Source: Planctomycetota bacterium
GTDB lineage: Bacteria; Planctomycetota; B15-G4; SIAN01
DNA: 64,000 bases
NCBI GenBank assembly: GCA_009691715.1
Contig: SIAN01000004.1
Location: 95,552 to 159,551 of the forward strand
Direction of reading: 5' to 3'
Both the position numbers and the translations under genes were made by a program. Numbering within the stretch: the stretch's first letter is position 1; each line of letters opens with the position of its first letter. Below the pieces are notes generated by a model. It worked only from the letters and a program-made list of their open reading frames with translations, was not told where the DNA came from and made no database searches. Of the stretch, positions 44,436-56,091 are shown one piece after another.

Positions 44436-45946
44436 GTGGCGCGGCGCTCTTGCTGATGGCGGCACTTGCGCTGCAGGTCAAGGCGCACGGAGACGGCTTC
44501 GACTACCTGAAGCAAGGCAAGCCGGCGTTCGCCCGCACCGCGTTCAAGAATCAACTGAAGCGCGCTCCCGATGACCTGCACGCACAAGGCGGTCTCGGGC
44601 TCGCCGAGCTCGCGCTCGGCAATGACCAGATCGCCTGCACCGTGCTGCTCGAGGTCCTCGGCAAGGGCGAGAACGGTCCCGAGATGCGGCTCGGATTGGC
44701 GCGCGCGTTCCTGCGCCTCGCGCGTTCACGGCTCGCGCTCGGCCTCGGTGACGACGACTCGATCCGCTACCTCCTCGTCGACGCCGAAGACCAGGCGCGG
44801 CGCGCGGGCGCAGCCGCTCCTGCCGATCCGCGGCCGTTCGAGGTGGTGGCCGAGGCGTGCCTCGAGCAGGGCGCGATCGAGCGTGCGCTCGCCGCCGTCG
44901 CCGAGGCAGAGACGCGCGGCATCGCGCCGGCGGGATTGAAGCGGCTTCGCGGACAGATCGCCTACTACACCGTCCGCGATCGGGTCGCCGAGGGCAGCGA
45001 AAGCGACTACCTCACGGCTCGGGACGGGCTGCAGGCGTTGATCCGCGAAGATCCGAAGTCGGCGGAGCTCAAGCTGTGGCTTGGCGATCTCCACCACGCG
45101 TTCGGACAGTGGAACGAGGCACTCGCCGCGTGGAAGGCGGCGTTCGCGATCGAGCCGTTCGATCGGCCGGCGCTCGACCTGGTGATGGCCTATCTCAAGG
45201 TGGAGGAACTCGCCGCCGCCGCGCGCGACACGCTCGAGACGGCACTCGCCACGGCGCAGAAACGCGTCTCCGGCAACGATCCGCGGCCGGCGTACGTGCT
45301 CTGCTGCGTCGGCCAGGCCAAGCTCTTCGAACGCGAGTTCGACGCGGCGACGACGCTGTTCCGGAAGGCGCGGACGCTCGACGATGCGCTCGAAGTGCAG
45401 TGCTCGCTCGGACTCGCAGAGGCGGCGTTCAAGACCCAACGCTTCGACGAAGCGGCGATCGAATGGAAGCGGGCGTTCGCCGCCGACCGGGAGTTCGCGC
45501 GCGCGCTGCTGGCCCACCTCGGCAGCGCCTCGACCGTGTCCGGCGGACTGCAGTACCTCGCGGGCGCCGCGTTGAAGAAGAAGGGCGGCGACGAAGCGCG
45601 CGAACTGCTCGGCATCGCCTGGCTCCTGCAACCCGACGAGCCCGGCGTCTGCAACGACTACGCCTTCCTCTGCCGCGAGACCGGCAAGCATCAGGAATCG
45701 TGGGATGCCTATGCCCGCCTCATCGAGCTGCAGCCGGAGAACCCGAGCTACTTGAACGACGCCGCGCTGATCCTGCAGGACTATCTCAAGAAGGACTTCG
45801 CACTGGCCCGCGCAATCTATGAACGGGCGATCGCAGCCGCCGACGTGCTCCTCGGCGACCCGCTCGCACCGCAGGCGAGCAGGGACGACGCGGCTACGGC
45901 GAAGACCAACGCGACGAACAACCTGGCGCGGCTGCTGCGGAAGTAA
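44432..45946 (+). CDS. Second exported TPR-repeat protein
   Basis: 504 aa, coupled to the preceding gene by ATGA. It has a short hydrophobic N-terminus and TPR units such as QGKPAFARTAFKNQLKRAPD and SWDAYARLIELQPENPSYLN. The latter closely matches the paralogous repeat of its neighbour, including the ...SYLNDAALIL extension. The two proteins therefore look like products of an old duplication. Function unknown. Confidence 0.82.
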   Translation: MSGAALLLMAALALQVKAHGDGFDYLKQGKPAFARTAFKNQLKRAPDDLHAQGGLGLAELALGNDQIACTVLLEVLGKGENGPEMRLGLARAFLRLARSRLALGLGDDDSIRYLLVDAEDQARRAGAAAPADPRPFEVVAEACLEQGAIERALAAVAEAETRGIAPAGLKRLRGQIAYYTVRDRVAEGSESDYLTARDGLQALIREDPKSAELKLWLGDLHHAFGQWNEALAAWKAAFAIEPFDRPALDLVMAYLKVEELAAAARDTLETALATAQKRVSGNDPRPAYVLCCVGQAKLFEREFDAATTLFRKARTLDDALEVQCSLGLAEAAFKTQRFDEAAIEWKRAFAADREFARALLAHLGSASTVSGGLQYLAGAALKKKGGDEARELLGIAWLLQPDEPGVCNDYAFLCRETGKHQESWDAYARLIELQPENPSYLNDAALILQDYLKKDFALARAIYERAIAAADVLLGDPLAPQASRDDAATAKTNATNNLARLLRK

Positions 45947-46001
45947 CGGAGACGGCGGGAGAAGCGGCCGGCGCGCTGCCGGCGCGCTGCCGGCGTCGGC
46001 G

Positions 46002-46532
46002 TCAGTTGCCGTCGAAGAGCGCGTCGAGCGTGTCGCGGGCGGAGCTCTTCAGCTGCTCGAGGCCCGCCAGTTCGGCGCTCGCCTCAGCGACGTTGGTGCT
46101 CCGGCTGGCGTTCATCTCGACGAAAAGCTCCTCGAGCTTGCGGACCGCCTCCGTGACATAGACGCGCACCATGCCGAGCGTGGTCGAGTCGTCGAAGATG
46201 ACCGTGAGGATCGTGCGATTCCCCACCAACGAGAGCTGGATGTTGTCGCGCTCGCCTTGGTGGTAGAGCGCCGAGAACTCCTGCTGGCCGAGCAGTCGCG
46301 CCATCTCGCGCGTCGCGCTGAAGCTGCCGGCGACCAGCGCGCTGATGGTGTCGAGGTCGAAGCTCGGCTGCTTGCCGGCGCGCGTGATCAGGTGCCCCTC
46401 CTTGTCGACGAGCAGCACGCTCGACGAGCCGGAGAGGCGCAGGAACTCCGCCAGCACCCTGTCGATGCGGCCGAGATCGTTCCGGTAGAAGATCAGCCGC
46501 GTGTCGCGAAGTTCCTGGTCGTGGGTCGACAT
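46002..46532 (-). CDS. Roadblock/LC7-domain protein
   Basis: 176 aa. A roadblock fold at about 20-150 has SGSSSVLLVDKEGHLITRAG and FDDSTTLGMVRVYVTEAVRKLEELF, as in MglB-type GTPase regulators. The ATG at 46532 follows GGAG at six bases; an ATG at 46544 is possible. It is the last gene of the GTPase operon, 35 bases after the tail-anchored GTPase. It probably acts as a GTPase-activating or dimerisation partner. Confidence 0.85.
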   Translation of the reverse strand: MSTHDQELRDTRLIFYRNDLGRIDRVLAEFLRLSGSSSVLLVDKEGHLITRAGKQPSFDLDTISALVAGSFSATREMARLLGQQEFSALYHQGERDNIQLSLVGNRTILTVIFDDSTTLGMVRVYVTEAVRKLEELFVEMNASRSTNVAEASAELAGLEQLKSSARDTLDALFDGN

Positions 46533-46567
46533 CGTGGGCTCCATCCCTGGCAGAGGTGTTTCGCGGC

Positions 46568-47653
46568 TCACAGTTCGAGCAGGAGCTTCGCCGCACACAC
46601 CGCGGCCACGGCGCCGGCGACGATGCCGATCGCCATAAACAGGAAGATCTTCGAGTTGCCGCCCTGCGCCTGCGGCGAGTTTGGGGTGGCCTGCGCGGTC
46701 GCGCGGCGCGGCGACTGCGACACCTGTCGCACCTCGTTCTTCAGCGCCGCCTTCGAGTCGCTCATGACCGAGCGCGGCGCCGCACGCTGCGGCTCGACCA
46801 CCGGCACGCGCGCCTCCTCGCGCACCGGCGGCGGCGCCGTCGCGACCGCGGTCGCCGTGGCTGGCGCCGGCGTTGGCGACGTCGCGCCAGCGCCAGCAGC
46901 AGCGGCCGCAACTCTCCCCGGTGTCGGGGCCGGCCTCAGCACCTTGCCGGGTTCGCGATCCGGCATCGAGCCGGGGGTCGGCGGCGCCACGTCGTTCGAG
47001 GGCTTGCCGGGCGGCGGGAGACAGACCGGCGGTCGCTTGGCACCCCCGAGCGCGCCGACTCTCTGACCATTGCTCGAGTTGATGTCCTCGAGCACCAGCG
47101 CCGAGATCGACTTCAGCGTCTTGAAGACCCCTTCGCCGGTCTTCGCCGACGTCTCAAACGTCGGCACCTTGTTGGGGTTCAGCTTGGCCTCGAGCTCGGC
47201 GATCGGCGTTGGGCTCGGCAGGTCGCGCTTGTTCCACTGGATGACCAGCGGGATCTTGTTCAAGTCTCGCTGCATCTCCGCGATGTTCTCGCGCAGGTTC
47301 TCCATCGACTGCGCGTTGTCGTCCATGCGACCGGGCGTCGAATCGGCGACGAAGATGATCCCGTCGGCGCCGAGCAGCACGAGCTTGCGCGTCGAGTTGT
47401 AGTAGACCTGTCCGGGCACGGTGTAGAGGTGGAACTTCACCTTCATGCCGGCGATCGTGCCGAGGTCGAGCGGCATGAAGTCGAAGAACAGCGTGCGATC
47501 GCCGTCGGTCGAGATCGACGTCAGCTCGCCCTTGTGGCCCTGCGGCGTGCGCTGGTGGACCACCTCGAGACTGGTCGTCTTGCCTGACAGGCCAGGGCCG
47601 TAGTAGACGATCTTGCAGTTGATCTCTTTGCGGGCGAAGTTGATCTGCACCAT
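46568..47653 (-). CDS. MglA-like small GTPase with C-terminal membrane anchor
   Basis: 361 aa. The first ~195 residues are a Ras-like MglA GTPase: P-loop YYGPGLSGKTTSLE, switch II TVPGQVYYNSTRKLVLLG, QWNKRDLP (G4) and ETSAKTGEGV (G5). A Pro/Ala-rich linker of ~135 residues follows. The last ~28 residues form a hydrophobic helix (FLFMAIGIVAGAVAAVCAA) that would anchor the protein in the inner membrane. Classical MglA is soluble and ~195 aa, so this is a modified form. Roadblock genes flank it on both sides. Confidence 0.92.
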   Translation of the reverse strand: MVQINFARKEINCKIVYYGPGLSGKTTSLEVVHQRTPQGHKGELTSISTDGDRTLFFDFMPLDLGTIAGMKVKFHLYTVPGQVYYNSTRKLVLLGADGIIFVADSTPGRMDDNAQSMENLRENIAEMQRDLNKIPLVIQWNKRDLPSPTPIAELEAKLNPNKVPTFETSAKTGEGVFKTLKSISALVLEDINSSNGQRVGALGGAKRPPVCLPPPGKPSNDVAPPTPGSMPDREPGKVLRPAPTPGRVAAAAAGAGATSPTPAPATATAVATAPPPVREEARVPVVEPQRAAPRSVMSDSKAALKNEVRQVSQSPRRATAQATPNSPQAQGGNSKIFLFMAIGIVAGAVAAVCAAKLLLEL

Positions 47654-47723
47654 CGCTGCTTCATCCTCGTCGTGTCGTCCCAGTTCGGGTCGTCGTTGTG
47701 GTTTGGGGCGCTAGCGCCGTCGC

Positions 47724-48080
47724 TCAGGCCTTCAATGCGATCTTGCTCTGCCGCAGCAGCCGGCGCGTGAGACCGGCCACCTCGTTCAGCGCCGCGGAAA
47801 GGTCCGTGGTCCCGTCGGCCAGCACCGCGAGCGCGAGTTCGCCGACCGGCATCAGCAGCAACCGTCCGCGCGCCGCCGCCAGCGTGAGTCGCTGCAACGG
47901 GACCAGGCCGAGTTGCTCGGCGCTCTTCTCCACCGCGAGCAGCACCGCCGACAGGAACGCCGCCGTGCGCTCGTGGTCGACGTGCTCGGGCACCGACGCG
48001 ACGATGACGCCATCGAGCGTCATCAACAGCGCCCCCTGCACGCCGGGGATCCCATCGAGCCGCTGCAGGACCTCCTTCAT
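47724..48080 (-). CDS. MglB-like roadblock protein
   Basis: 118 aa. A single roadblock domain: GVQGALLMTLDGVIVASVPE at the start, the middle SAVLLAVEKSAEQLG helix, and RLLLMPVGELALAVLADG. The start overlaps the stop of the upstream gene (ATGA). MglB proteins stimulate MglA GTP hydrolysis; with the GTPase next downstream the same partnership is likely. Confidence 0.88.
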   Translation of the reverse strand: MKEVLQRLDGIPGVQGALLMTLDGVIVASVPEHVDHERTAAFLSAVLLAVEKSAEQLGLVPLQRLTLAAARGRLLLMPVGELALAVLADGTTDLSAALNEVAGLTRRLLRQSKIALKA

Positions 48081-49297
48081 CGCCGCGCCTCCCTGTCGGT
48101 TCCGCGAATCGAAGCCACGATCGGCGTGCGTCCGGCGACCAGTTCCTCGAGCGCCGCTCGCGCCGCCGCGTCGGACTCTGGTTGGTCGAACAACGCGCCG
48201 ACGTAGCAACGCTGGCCGCGCTTCAGCAGCAACGTCCCGCCGGCCGTTTCCATCTCAACTGCGCCAAGCGGCCCGAGATCGAGGCGGCGCACCGTGACCT
48301 GCGCCGAACGCGCCAGGTTCGCAGCGAGACTCGCGAGCGACGACGCGCCAAGCGGCCCGCGCTCGTCGAACGCATCCCCCTTCGGCTCGATCACCAGCAC
48401 CTTCTCGCACGCCGTCCGCGCGCGGATCGACGGGAGCGCAGCGCAGAGCCGCGCGCTCTCCCGCGCCACCCGCGTCGCCTCGCCCGGATCGCCGGCCACG
48501 CGCCCGCTCTCTTCGATGTGGCGCAGCAACCCGTCAGCGTCGTCGCCGTGCGTGGCATCGAGCGTGCCCGCGGCGAGCCCTTCCGCGACCACCTGCGCCA
48601 GGCTGTCGCGCAGCACTCGCGCATCGCTGACGTCTCCGTGCAGCTGGAGCAGTTCCTCGGCGACCGTGAGCGCCTCGCGCACGGCGCCAATGCGTGCCAA
48701 GAATGCAGCCAGACGCATCGGTCGCGTCGCCTCCGCGCCATCGAGACGCCACGCTTTCCTGAAGTGCGCAAGCACCAGGCGACCGTCGGCGGCGGCGAGG
48801 TCTCGATGCCAACGCTGCTCGAGCAGTTCGGCCAGGGCCGCGTGCGCGGTGGCCGTGGTCGGGAACAAACGCAGGCACTCCTCGAGCGCCCGCATCGCGC
48901 CCTCGCTGTCGCGCAGCAGCGCCGAGCAGCGCGCAACCTTGAGAAACGCCGAGGCGCTCGGCCTGGCGCGGATCTCCGCCTTTGCGACGACGAGTCCCTC
49001 TTCGGCGTGGGCGCGCGTGGCGATGCGCCACAGTTCGTGCACCAGCGCGTCGCCCTTCATCCGCGTCACACCCTGCCGCGCGATCGCGTAGGCGCGCTCG
49101 ACCTCGCCGAGACGGAGCAACGTCTGCACCGCGTCAGCAAGCGCGGCGGGCGACGGGTCGTCGCGCCAACGCGCGAGCCGGCGCGACAGCAGCAGTCGAT
49201 CACGGGAACGTGCGATGAATCCCACGACGCCAAACGCCCTCGGTAACGGCGGTCGCGGCGCCGCCCCGGAGCCGGAATCGTGCGCCGCAGCGTTCAT
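48077..49297 (-). CDS. Helical-repeat protein with roadblock-like C-terminus
   Basis: 406 aa. Residues ~40-280 are helical, TPR-like (ARPSASAFLKVARCSALLRD and following). The final ~100 residues (SQVTVRRLDLGPLGAV-like, then GGTLLLKRGQRCYVGALFD) resemble a degenerate roadblock fold. It is joined to its neighbours by ATGA overlaps at both ends, so it belongs to the same five-gene operon. It is probably a scaffold for the GTPase. Confidence 0.75.
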   Translation of the reverse strand: MNAAAHDSGSGAAPRPPLPRAFGVVGFIARSRDRLLLSRRLARWRDDPSPAALADAVQTLLRLGEVERAYAIARQGVTRMKGDALVHELWRIATRAHAEEGLVVAKAEIRARPSASAFLKVARCSALLRDSEGAMRALEECLRLFPTTATAHAALAELLEQRWHRDLAAADGRLVLAHFRKAWRLDGAEATRPMRLAAFLARIGAVREALTVAEELLQLHGDVSDARVLRDSLAQVVAEGLAAGTLDATHGDDADGLLRHIEESGRVAGDPGEATRVARESARLCAALPSIRARTACEKVLVIEPKGDAFDERGPLGASSLASLAANLARSAQVTVRRLDLGPLGAVEMETAGGTLLLKRGQRCYVGALFDQPESDAAARAALEELVAGRTPIVASIRGTDREARR

Positions 49298-52074
49298 CGG
49301 TCGCCACCCCCGATCGACTCCTTGACCGGCGCGCGATCGGGAACGATTCGCACGATCCAGTTCCCGCCGCCGAAGAGCACCGCGCCTTCGACCGCGAGCG
49401 ACCACTCGGCGCGGCCCGGTGCGCGCCAGGTCGCCGTCTCGCTGCCGTCGGCCTCGAACTGGCGGATCGAACCGTCGCCGGCGCGCAGCCAGTGACCGCC
49501 CTGAAGCTCGCGCTCGGTCGAGCCGGCGGCCGCCGCCGGCACCTCGGTGCGGAGGGGCTGCTGCTGCACGATCTCACCCGTGACCGGGTCGAACCAGGCC
49601 GTCGTCCCGCTGCGCGTGTCGACTCGCACGCCGACTTCATCGCGCGCCGGCGGACCCGCGGCAGCGTCGAGATCGGGAAGTCTCTTCTCCCAGCGGGACT
49701 CGAGCGAACAGGCGTCGAGCGCCACGATTCGACCGTCGTCGCACGCCGCGTAGACCAGCGGGCCATCGGCGATCGGCACAAACCGGACGCGGTGCGCGAG
49801 TTCGCTCGTCTGTGCGGGCGCGCGATCGAGGCGGATGTGCACCTCGAATCCTGCTTCGGGCACGATCTCGCGCTCGATGGCGAAGAGACCCGCCCCGCTC
49901 GCTCGCAGTCGGCTGGTCGAGCCGGCAGGCAACAGCACGACGATCGGGATTTCGAGCACACCGTCTGCGAGCGGCGGCGGATCGACGGTCAGGGTCGCGT
50001 CCGGAGGATCGACCGAGAGCCGCACCGGGAACAGCACCGGCGTCGCCAACCCGCCGGAGAGCGGACGACGACCGGCGAGGACGACGGCGAGCTCGCGCAT
50101 CCTCGCCCAGTCGCCGGCAGCACGGGCCGCCACGTACGCCGCCGCGTCCGCGCGCTCCAGCGCGAATTGCGCCGCGAGCTCGCGGGCCTTCTCTGCCGGC
50201 TTCTCCGCGGCGAGGAAGCGCACATCGGTGGCCTGCGCCGCGGCGCGCGCGAACAACGCCTGCGCGACGGTCCTTTCGCCGCGCCGAAGCTCCGCGATCG
50301 CGTCGGCGAGGGCGCGTTCGGCGATCTTCTGACGGCGCGCGGAATCGACGGAGAGCAGCGCGCGGCGCTCTTGCGCCTCGGCGGCGACGCGTTGATCGCG
50401 CGCATCGAGCTGGCGGTCGAGGCGAGCCGACAGGAGGGTCGCCACCGAGACCGGATACTCGTCGCGCAGCGAGTCGAGCTCGCGGCGGGCTCCGGCGAAG
50501 TCGCCGGCGACGGCCAGTTCCTCGACCGGGAGCGCGGCGAAGGCTGCAAGCGCCTCTTGGTTGTAGGCGCACAGACCGAGCCCGAGTCCGGCCATCACCA
50601 CCACGGTCGCGACCGCGCGCATCACGGCGCCGCTGGTCAGGAGGCGGGTCGCGCTGCCGCCTTCGCAACGTCCTAGCTTTTCTGGCAGCCCGGGGTGCTG
50701 CGGATCGATCGTGCGCACGCGGCGATAGAGCCGCGCCGCGATCGCGGGCTGACCGGCCCCGAGCAGTGCGTCGCCACCGGAGATCAGCAACTCGACCGCG
50801 AGCTTCGCGTCGCCGAGCTCGATGGCGACGTCGACGAGCTTGCCGATCAGCCGCGGACTGCTGGCGAACGGGCCGGCGAGCTCTTTCAGCAAGGTGCGAG
50901 CGGCGTCGGAGCGACCGATCTCACGCAGGATCACGGCGAGCTCGAGCGCCTCGTCGACGCCGGAATAGCGCGTCGACTTGAAAAAGGTCGGGTCGTCGAG
51001 CCAGTGGTGGACCAGCCGCTCACGGCAGCGCACGTCGGTCGGCAGCAGGTCGCGGACGCGCAGATGGACCTCGGCTGCCTGCCGGCGCTGACCGCCGCGT
51101 TCAAGCGCGTCGGCGACCTGCGACAGATGGCGACAAGCCTCCCCGATGCGACCGAGCGCCTGATGAGCGAGCGCAGCCATCTCGTGCGCGGCGGCGTCGT
51201 CGGCGCCGAGTTCGAGCGCGCGCTCGAGCAACGGCAACCCCGCCTCGGCACGATCCGACCCCAGGAATTCGCGCGCGCGCTTGAGCAGCGTCTCGCGCGG
51301 GACCTCGTAGGCAGCACGCATCTCGACCAAAAGCGCGAGCTTCTTCGACACCGTGAACCGCGACAGGCCGGTGCGCGCGACGATCGCGGCGACCGGGCTG
51401 ACGCCGTCGACTCCACTGACGACCGTGGTCATCGACTCGTCGCACACGGAATCCGGCAGCGTCGAAGCGCCCGGCGCGACCTCGAGCACGCAGCGGTCGG
51501 AGGGGACGCGCTCCCGGATGAAACTCCACTCGTCGATCCGGCGCGCCGCCTCCATGAGGAGCGAGTTGCCCGGCAACCGGAAGCGCTCGTCGATCAGCTT
51601 GCCCGGAAGGCTCGGCGGCTCGCCTTCGCGGAACTCGAACGAGGCCTCGCGATCGACGAAGAGTTCGTAGATCTCCTCCTCCATCTGCGTGCGCCATGCC
51701 GCAGAGACCTGCTCGGCGGTCACGGCGCGCATGCTGAGGAGGATCGTGAACAGGTCGCTCTCGACCACGCCGAGGCTCGCCCGCGCGCGCGCGACCTGCT
51801 CGGCCGAGACCGCGCCGGAGCGCTCGAGCGACTTCACCACCTTGGTCGGGTAGGCGTCGCGATCGAACGGCAGCAGCACGCACTCGCCGTCGAAATAGAC
51901 CTCGCGCCGCGCCTCACGCGAACGAATCGCAAGCGTGCCCGTCTTCTGGCTCAAGAGGAGCATCTGAAAGACGTTCGCGAGTTCGATCGAGCCGAGGTCG
52001 CCGGTGAATGCCATGACGGTCCGAGCGCCGGGGCCGCGCGACGGCAAGTCACGGGTCGACCGGCGATCGGTCAT
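49294..52074 (-). CDS. DUF4388 protein with TPR region, transmembrane helix and periplasmic beta domain
   Basis: 926 aa. DUF4388/PATAN-type domain at about 20-165 (FTGDLGSIELANVFQMLLLSQK, GTLAIRS). A helical TPR-like region follows. One transmembrane helix lies near 485-507 (VMRAVATVVVMAGLGLGL). The C-terminal ~160 residues look like a PQQ-type beta-propeller fragment (PLVYAACDDGRIVALDA, SLESRWEKRLPDL). It would place a cytoplasmic signalling domain and an external beta domain on one chain. It heads the operon for the roadblock and GTPase proteins. Confidence 0.82.
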   Translation of the reverse strand: MTDRRSTRDLPSRGPGARTVMAFTGDLGSIELANVFQMLLLSQKTGTLAIRSREARREVYFDGECVLLPFDRDAYPTKVVKSLERSGAVSAEQVARARASLGVVESDLFTILLSMRAVTAEQVSAAWRTQMEEEIYELFVDREASFEFREGEPPSLPGKLIDERFRLPGNSLLMEAARRIDEWSFIRERVPSDRCVLEVAPGASTLPDSVCDESMTTVVSGVDGVSPVAAIVARTGLSRFTVSKKLALLVEMRAAYEVPRETLLKRAREFLGSDRAEAGLPLLERALELGADDAAAHEMAALAHQALGRIGEACRHLSQVADALERGGQRRQAAEVHLRVRDLLPTDVRCRERLVHHWLDDPTFFKSTRYSGVDEALELAVILREIGRSDAARTLLKELAGPFASSPRLIGKLVDVAIELGDAKLAVELLISGGDALLGAGQPAIAARLYRRVRTIDPQHPGLPEKLGRCEGGSATRLLTSGAVMRAVATVVVMAGLGLGLCAYNQEALAAFAALPVEELAVAGDFAGARRELDSLRDEYPVSVATLLSARLDRQLDARDQRVAAEAQERRALLSVDSARRQKIAERALADAIAELRRGERTVAQALFARAAAQATDVRFLAAEKPAEKARELAAQFALERADAAAYVAARAAGDWARMRELAVVLAGRRPLSGGLATPVLFPVRLSVDPPDATLTVDPPPLADGVLEIPIVVLLPAGSTSRLRASGAGLFAIEREIVPEAGFEVHIRLDRAPAQTSELAHRVRFVPIADGPLVYAACDDGRIVALDACSLESRWEKRLPDLDAAAGPPARDEVGVRVDTRSGTTAWFDPVTGEIVQQQPLRTEVPAAAAGSTERELQGGHWLRAGDGSIRQFEADGSETATWRAPGRAEWSLAVEGAVLFGGGNWIVRIVPDRAPVKESIGGGDR

Positions 52075-52227
52075 CGGCTCGGTGCGACGTGCAACTTCGG
52101 CCGGGAGACCGTCCATGGCGTCGCAGAGGCCGTTCGTGGAACGGTTTTCCCGCCCGACGCTCGCCTTGTCGGCGCGTGCGAAGGCGGGTAGGGTCGCGCG
52201 GCCGCGATTTCGCGGCGAGGTGGCTTC

Positions 52228-52566
52228 ATGGATCGGCGCGGCGCAAGGCAACGGCTGGTGCGCGGAGCACAGCGGCTGCAGGAAGTCCTGCGGCGGCTGG
52301 TGCGAGCGATCGTCGGTCCGGTTCCGCCGGCACCGCCGCTCGCCGCCGGGCCGGACGAGGTGTTCCTGGTCGCGATGGGCCCGGTCACGACGTTGGTGCC
52401 GCTGCGCCCGCTTCCCGCCGCCGCGACGGCCGCCGAATCCGGCAGCGGCGATTTCGGCAGCCGGGCCGAGCGCGAGCGGTTGCGGTCGCTGCCGCCGATC
52501 GACGTGCGCTCGCTCGCCACAGTCGATTGGGACGAACTCGCCCGTGAGCTGACCCGCGGCGCGTGA
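52228..52566 (+). CDS. Small hypothetical protein
   Basis: 112 aa, not recognised. It has a basic N-terminus, a Pro/Ala-rich middle and a conserved-looking end (PPIDVRSLATVDWDELAREL). GAGGTGG lies six bases upstream of the ATG. It is divergent from the DUF4388 gene and 82 bases upstream of gcvH. It could be a real gene of the gcv transcription unit or a chance frame. Confidence 0.55.
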   Translation: MDRRGARQRLVRGAQRLQEVLRRLVRAIVGPVPPAPPLAAGPDEVFLVAMGPVTTLVPLRPLPAAATAAESGSGDFGSRAERERLRSLPPIDVRSLATVDWDELARELTRGA

Positions 52567-52648
52567 GCGCCTGAGCGCGCCACCGGCCCGGCTGCTATGG
52601 TGCCGGCCCTTTTCCGCCGTTCCGAAGCCTGGAGTCGAGCGAAGACCC

Positions 52649-53032
52649 ATGGTTCCCACCGACCGCCGCTTTCTCGATTCGCACGAGTGGGCCAAGAGGG
52701 ACGGCAACGTCGTCACGATCGGCATCACCGCGTTCGCCGTCGAGCATCTCTCCGACCTCACCTTCCTGTCGCTGCCGACCGTCGGCAGCAAGCTGAAGAA
52801 GGGTGACCGCTTCGGCGAGATCGAGTCGGTCAAGGCCGTCTCCGAGCTCTTCGTGCCGGTCGGCGGCGAAGTGACCGCGGTCAACCAGGCACTCGCCGAC
52901 GACGTGCAGAGCCTCGCCGCCGATCCCTGGAACAAGGGCTGGATGATCAAGCTCAAGGTCACCGCCGACACCGAGTGGAACGGGCTGCTCGACAGCGCGG
53001 CGTATGAGAAGAAGTGCGCCGAAGAACACTGA
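52649..53032 (+). CDS. gcvH: Glycine cleavage system H protein
   Basis: 127-aa lipoyl carrier that shuttles the aminomethyl group between GcvP and GcvT. HEWAKRDGNVVTIGITAFA opens the hybrid fold, and FGEIESVKAVSELFVPVGG carries the lipoyl lysine. The family end motif DPWNKGWMIKLK is present. gcvP follows 50 bases downstream. Confidence 0.96.
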   Translation: MVPTDRRFLDSHEWAKRDGNVVTIGITAFAVEHLSDLTFLSLPTVGSKLKKGDRFGEIESVKAVSELFVPVGGEVTAVNQALADDVQSLAADPWNKGWMIKLKVTADTEWNGLLDSAAYEKKCAEEH

Positions 53033-53082
53033 GTCGCGCACGGTTCCGTCGCGCAGCGTGACGCGCCTTTCGAGTTCCAACC

Positions 53083-56022
<2,940 letters not shown>

Positions 56023-56059
56023 CGTCGCCGACGTCGCCCGTCGTCCTGATCCGCACACT

Positions 56060-56084
56060 CCAGCTCGACCTGCTCGCAAGCTGG
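56060..56084. terminator. Possible terminator between gcvP and tal
   Basis: CCAGCT (56060-56065) and AGCTGG (56079-56084) can pair, in the 69-base gap between the convergent ends of gcvP and tal. The stem is short, so this is a weak call. Confidence 0.35.
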
Positions 56085-56091
56085 ACGACCA

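Noticed and set aside
52567..52648. Glycine riboswitch upstream of gcvH
   Set aside because: The gap is only 82 bases and shows none of the tandem aptamer features; too short for a glycine riboswitch.
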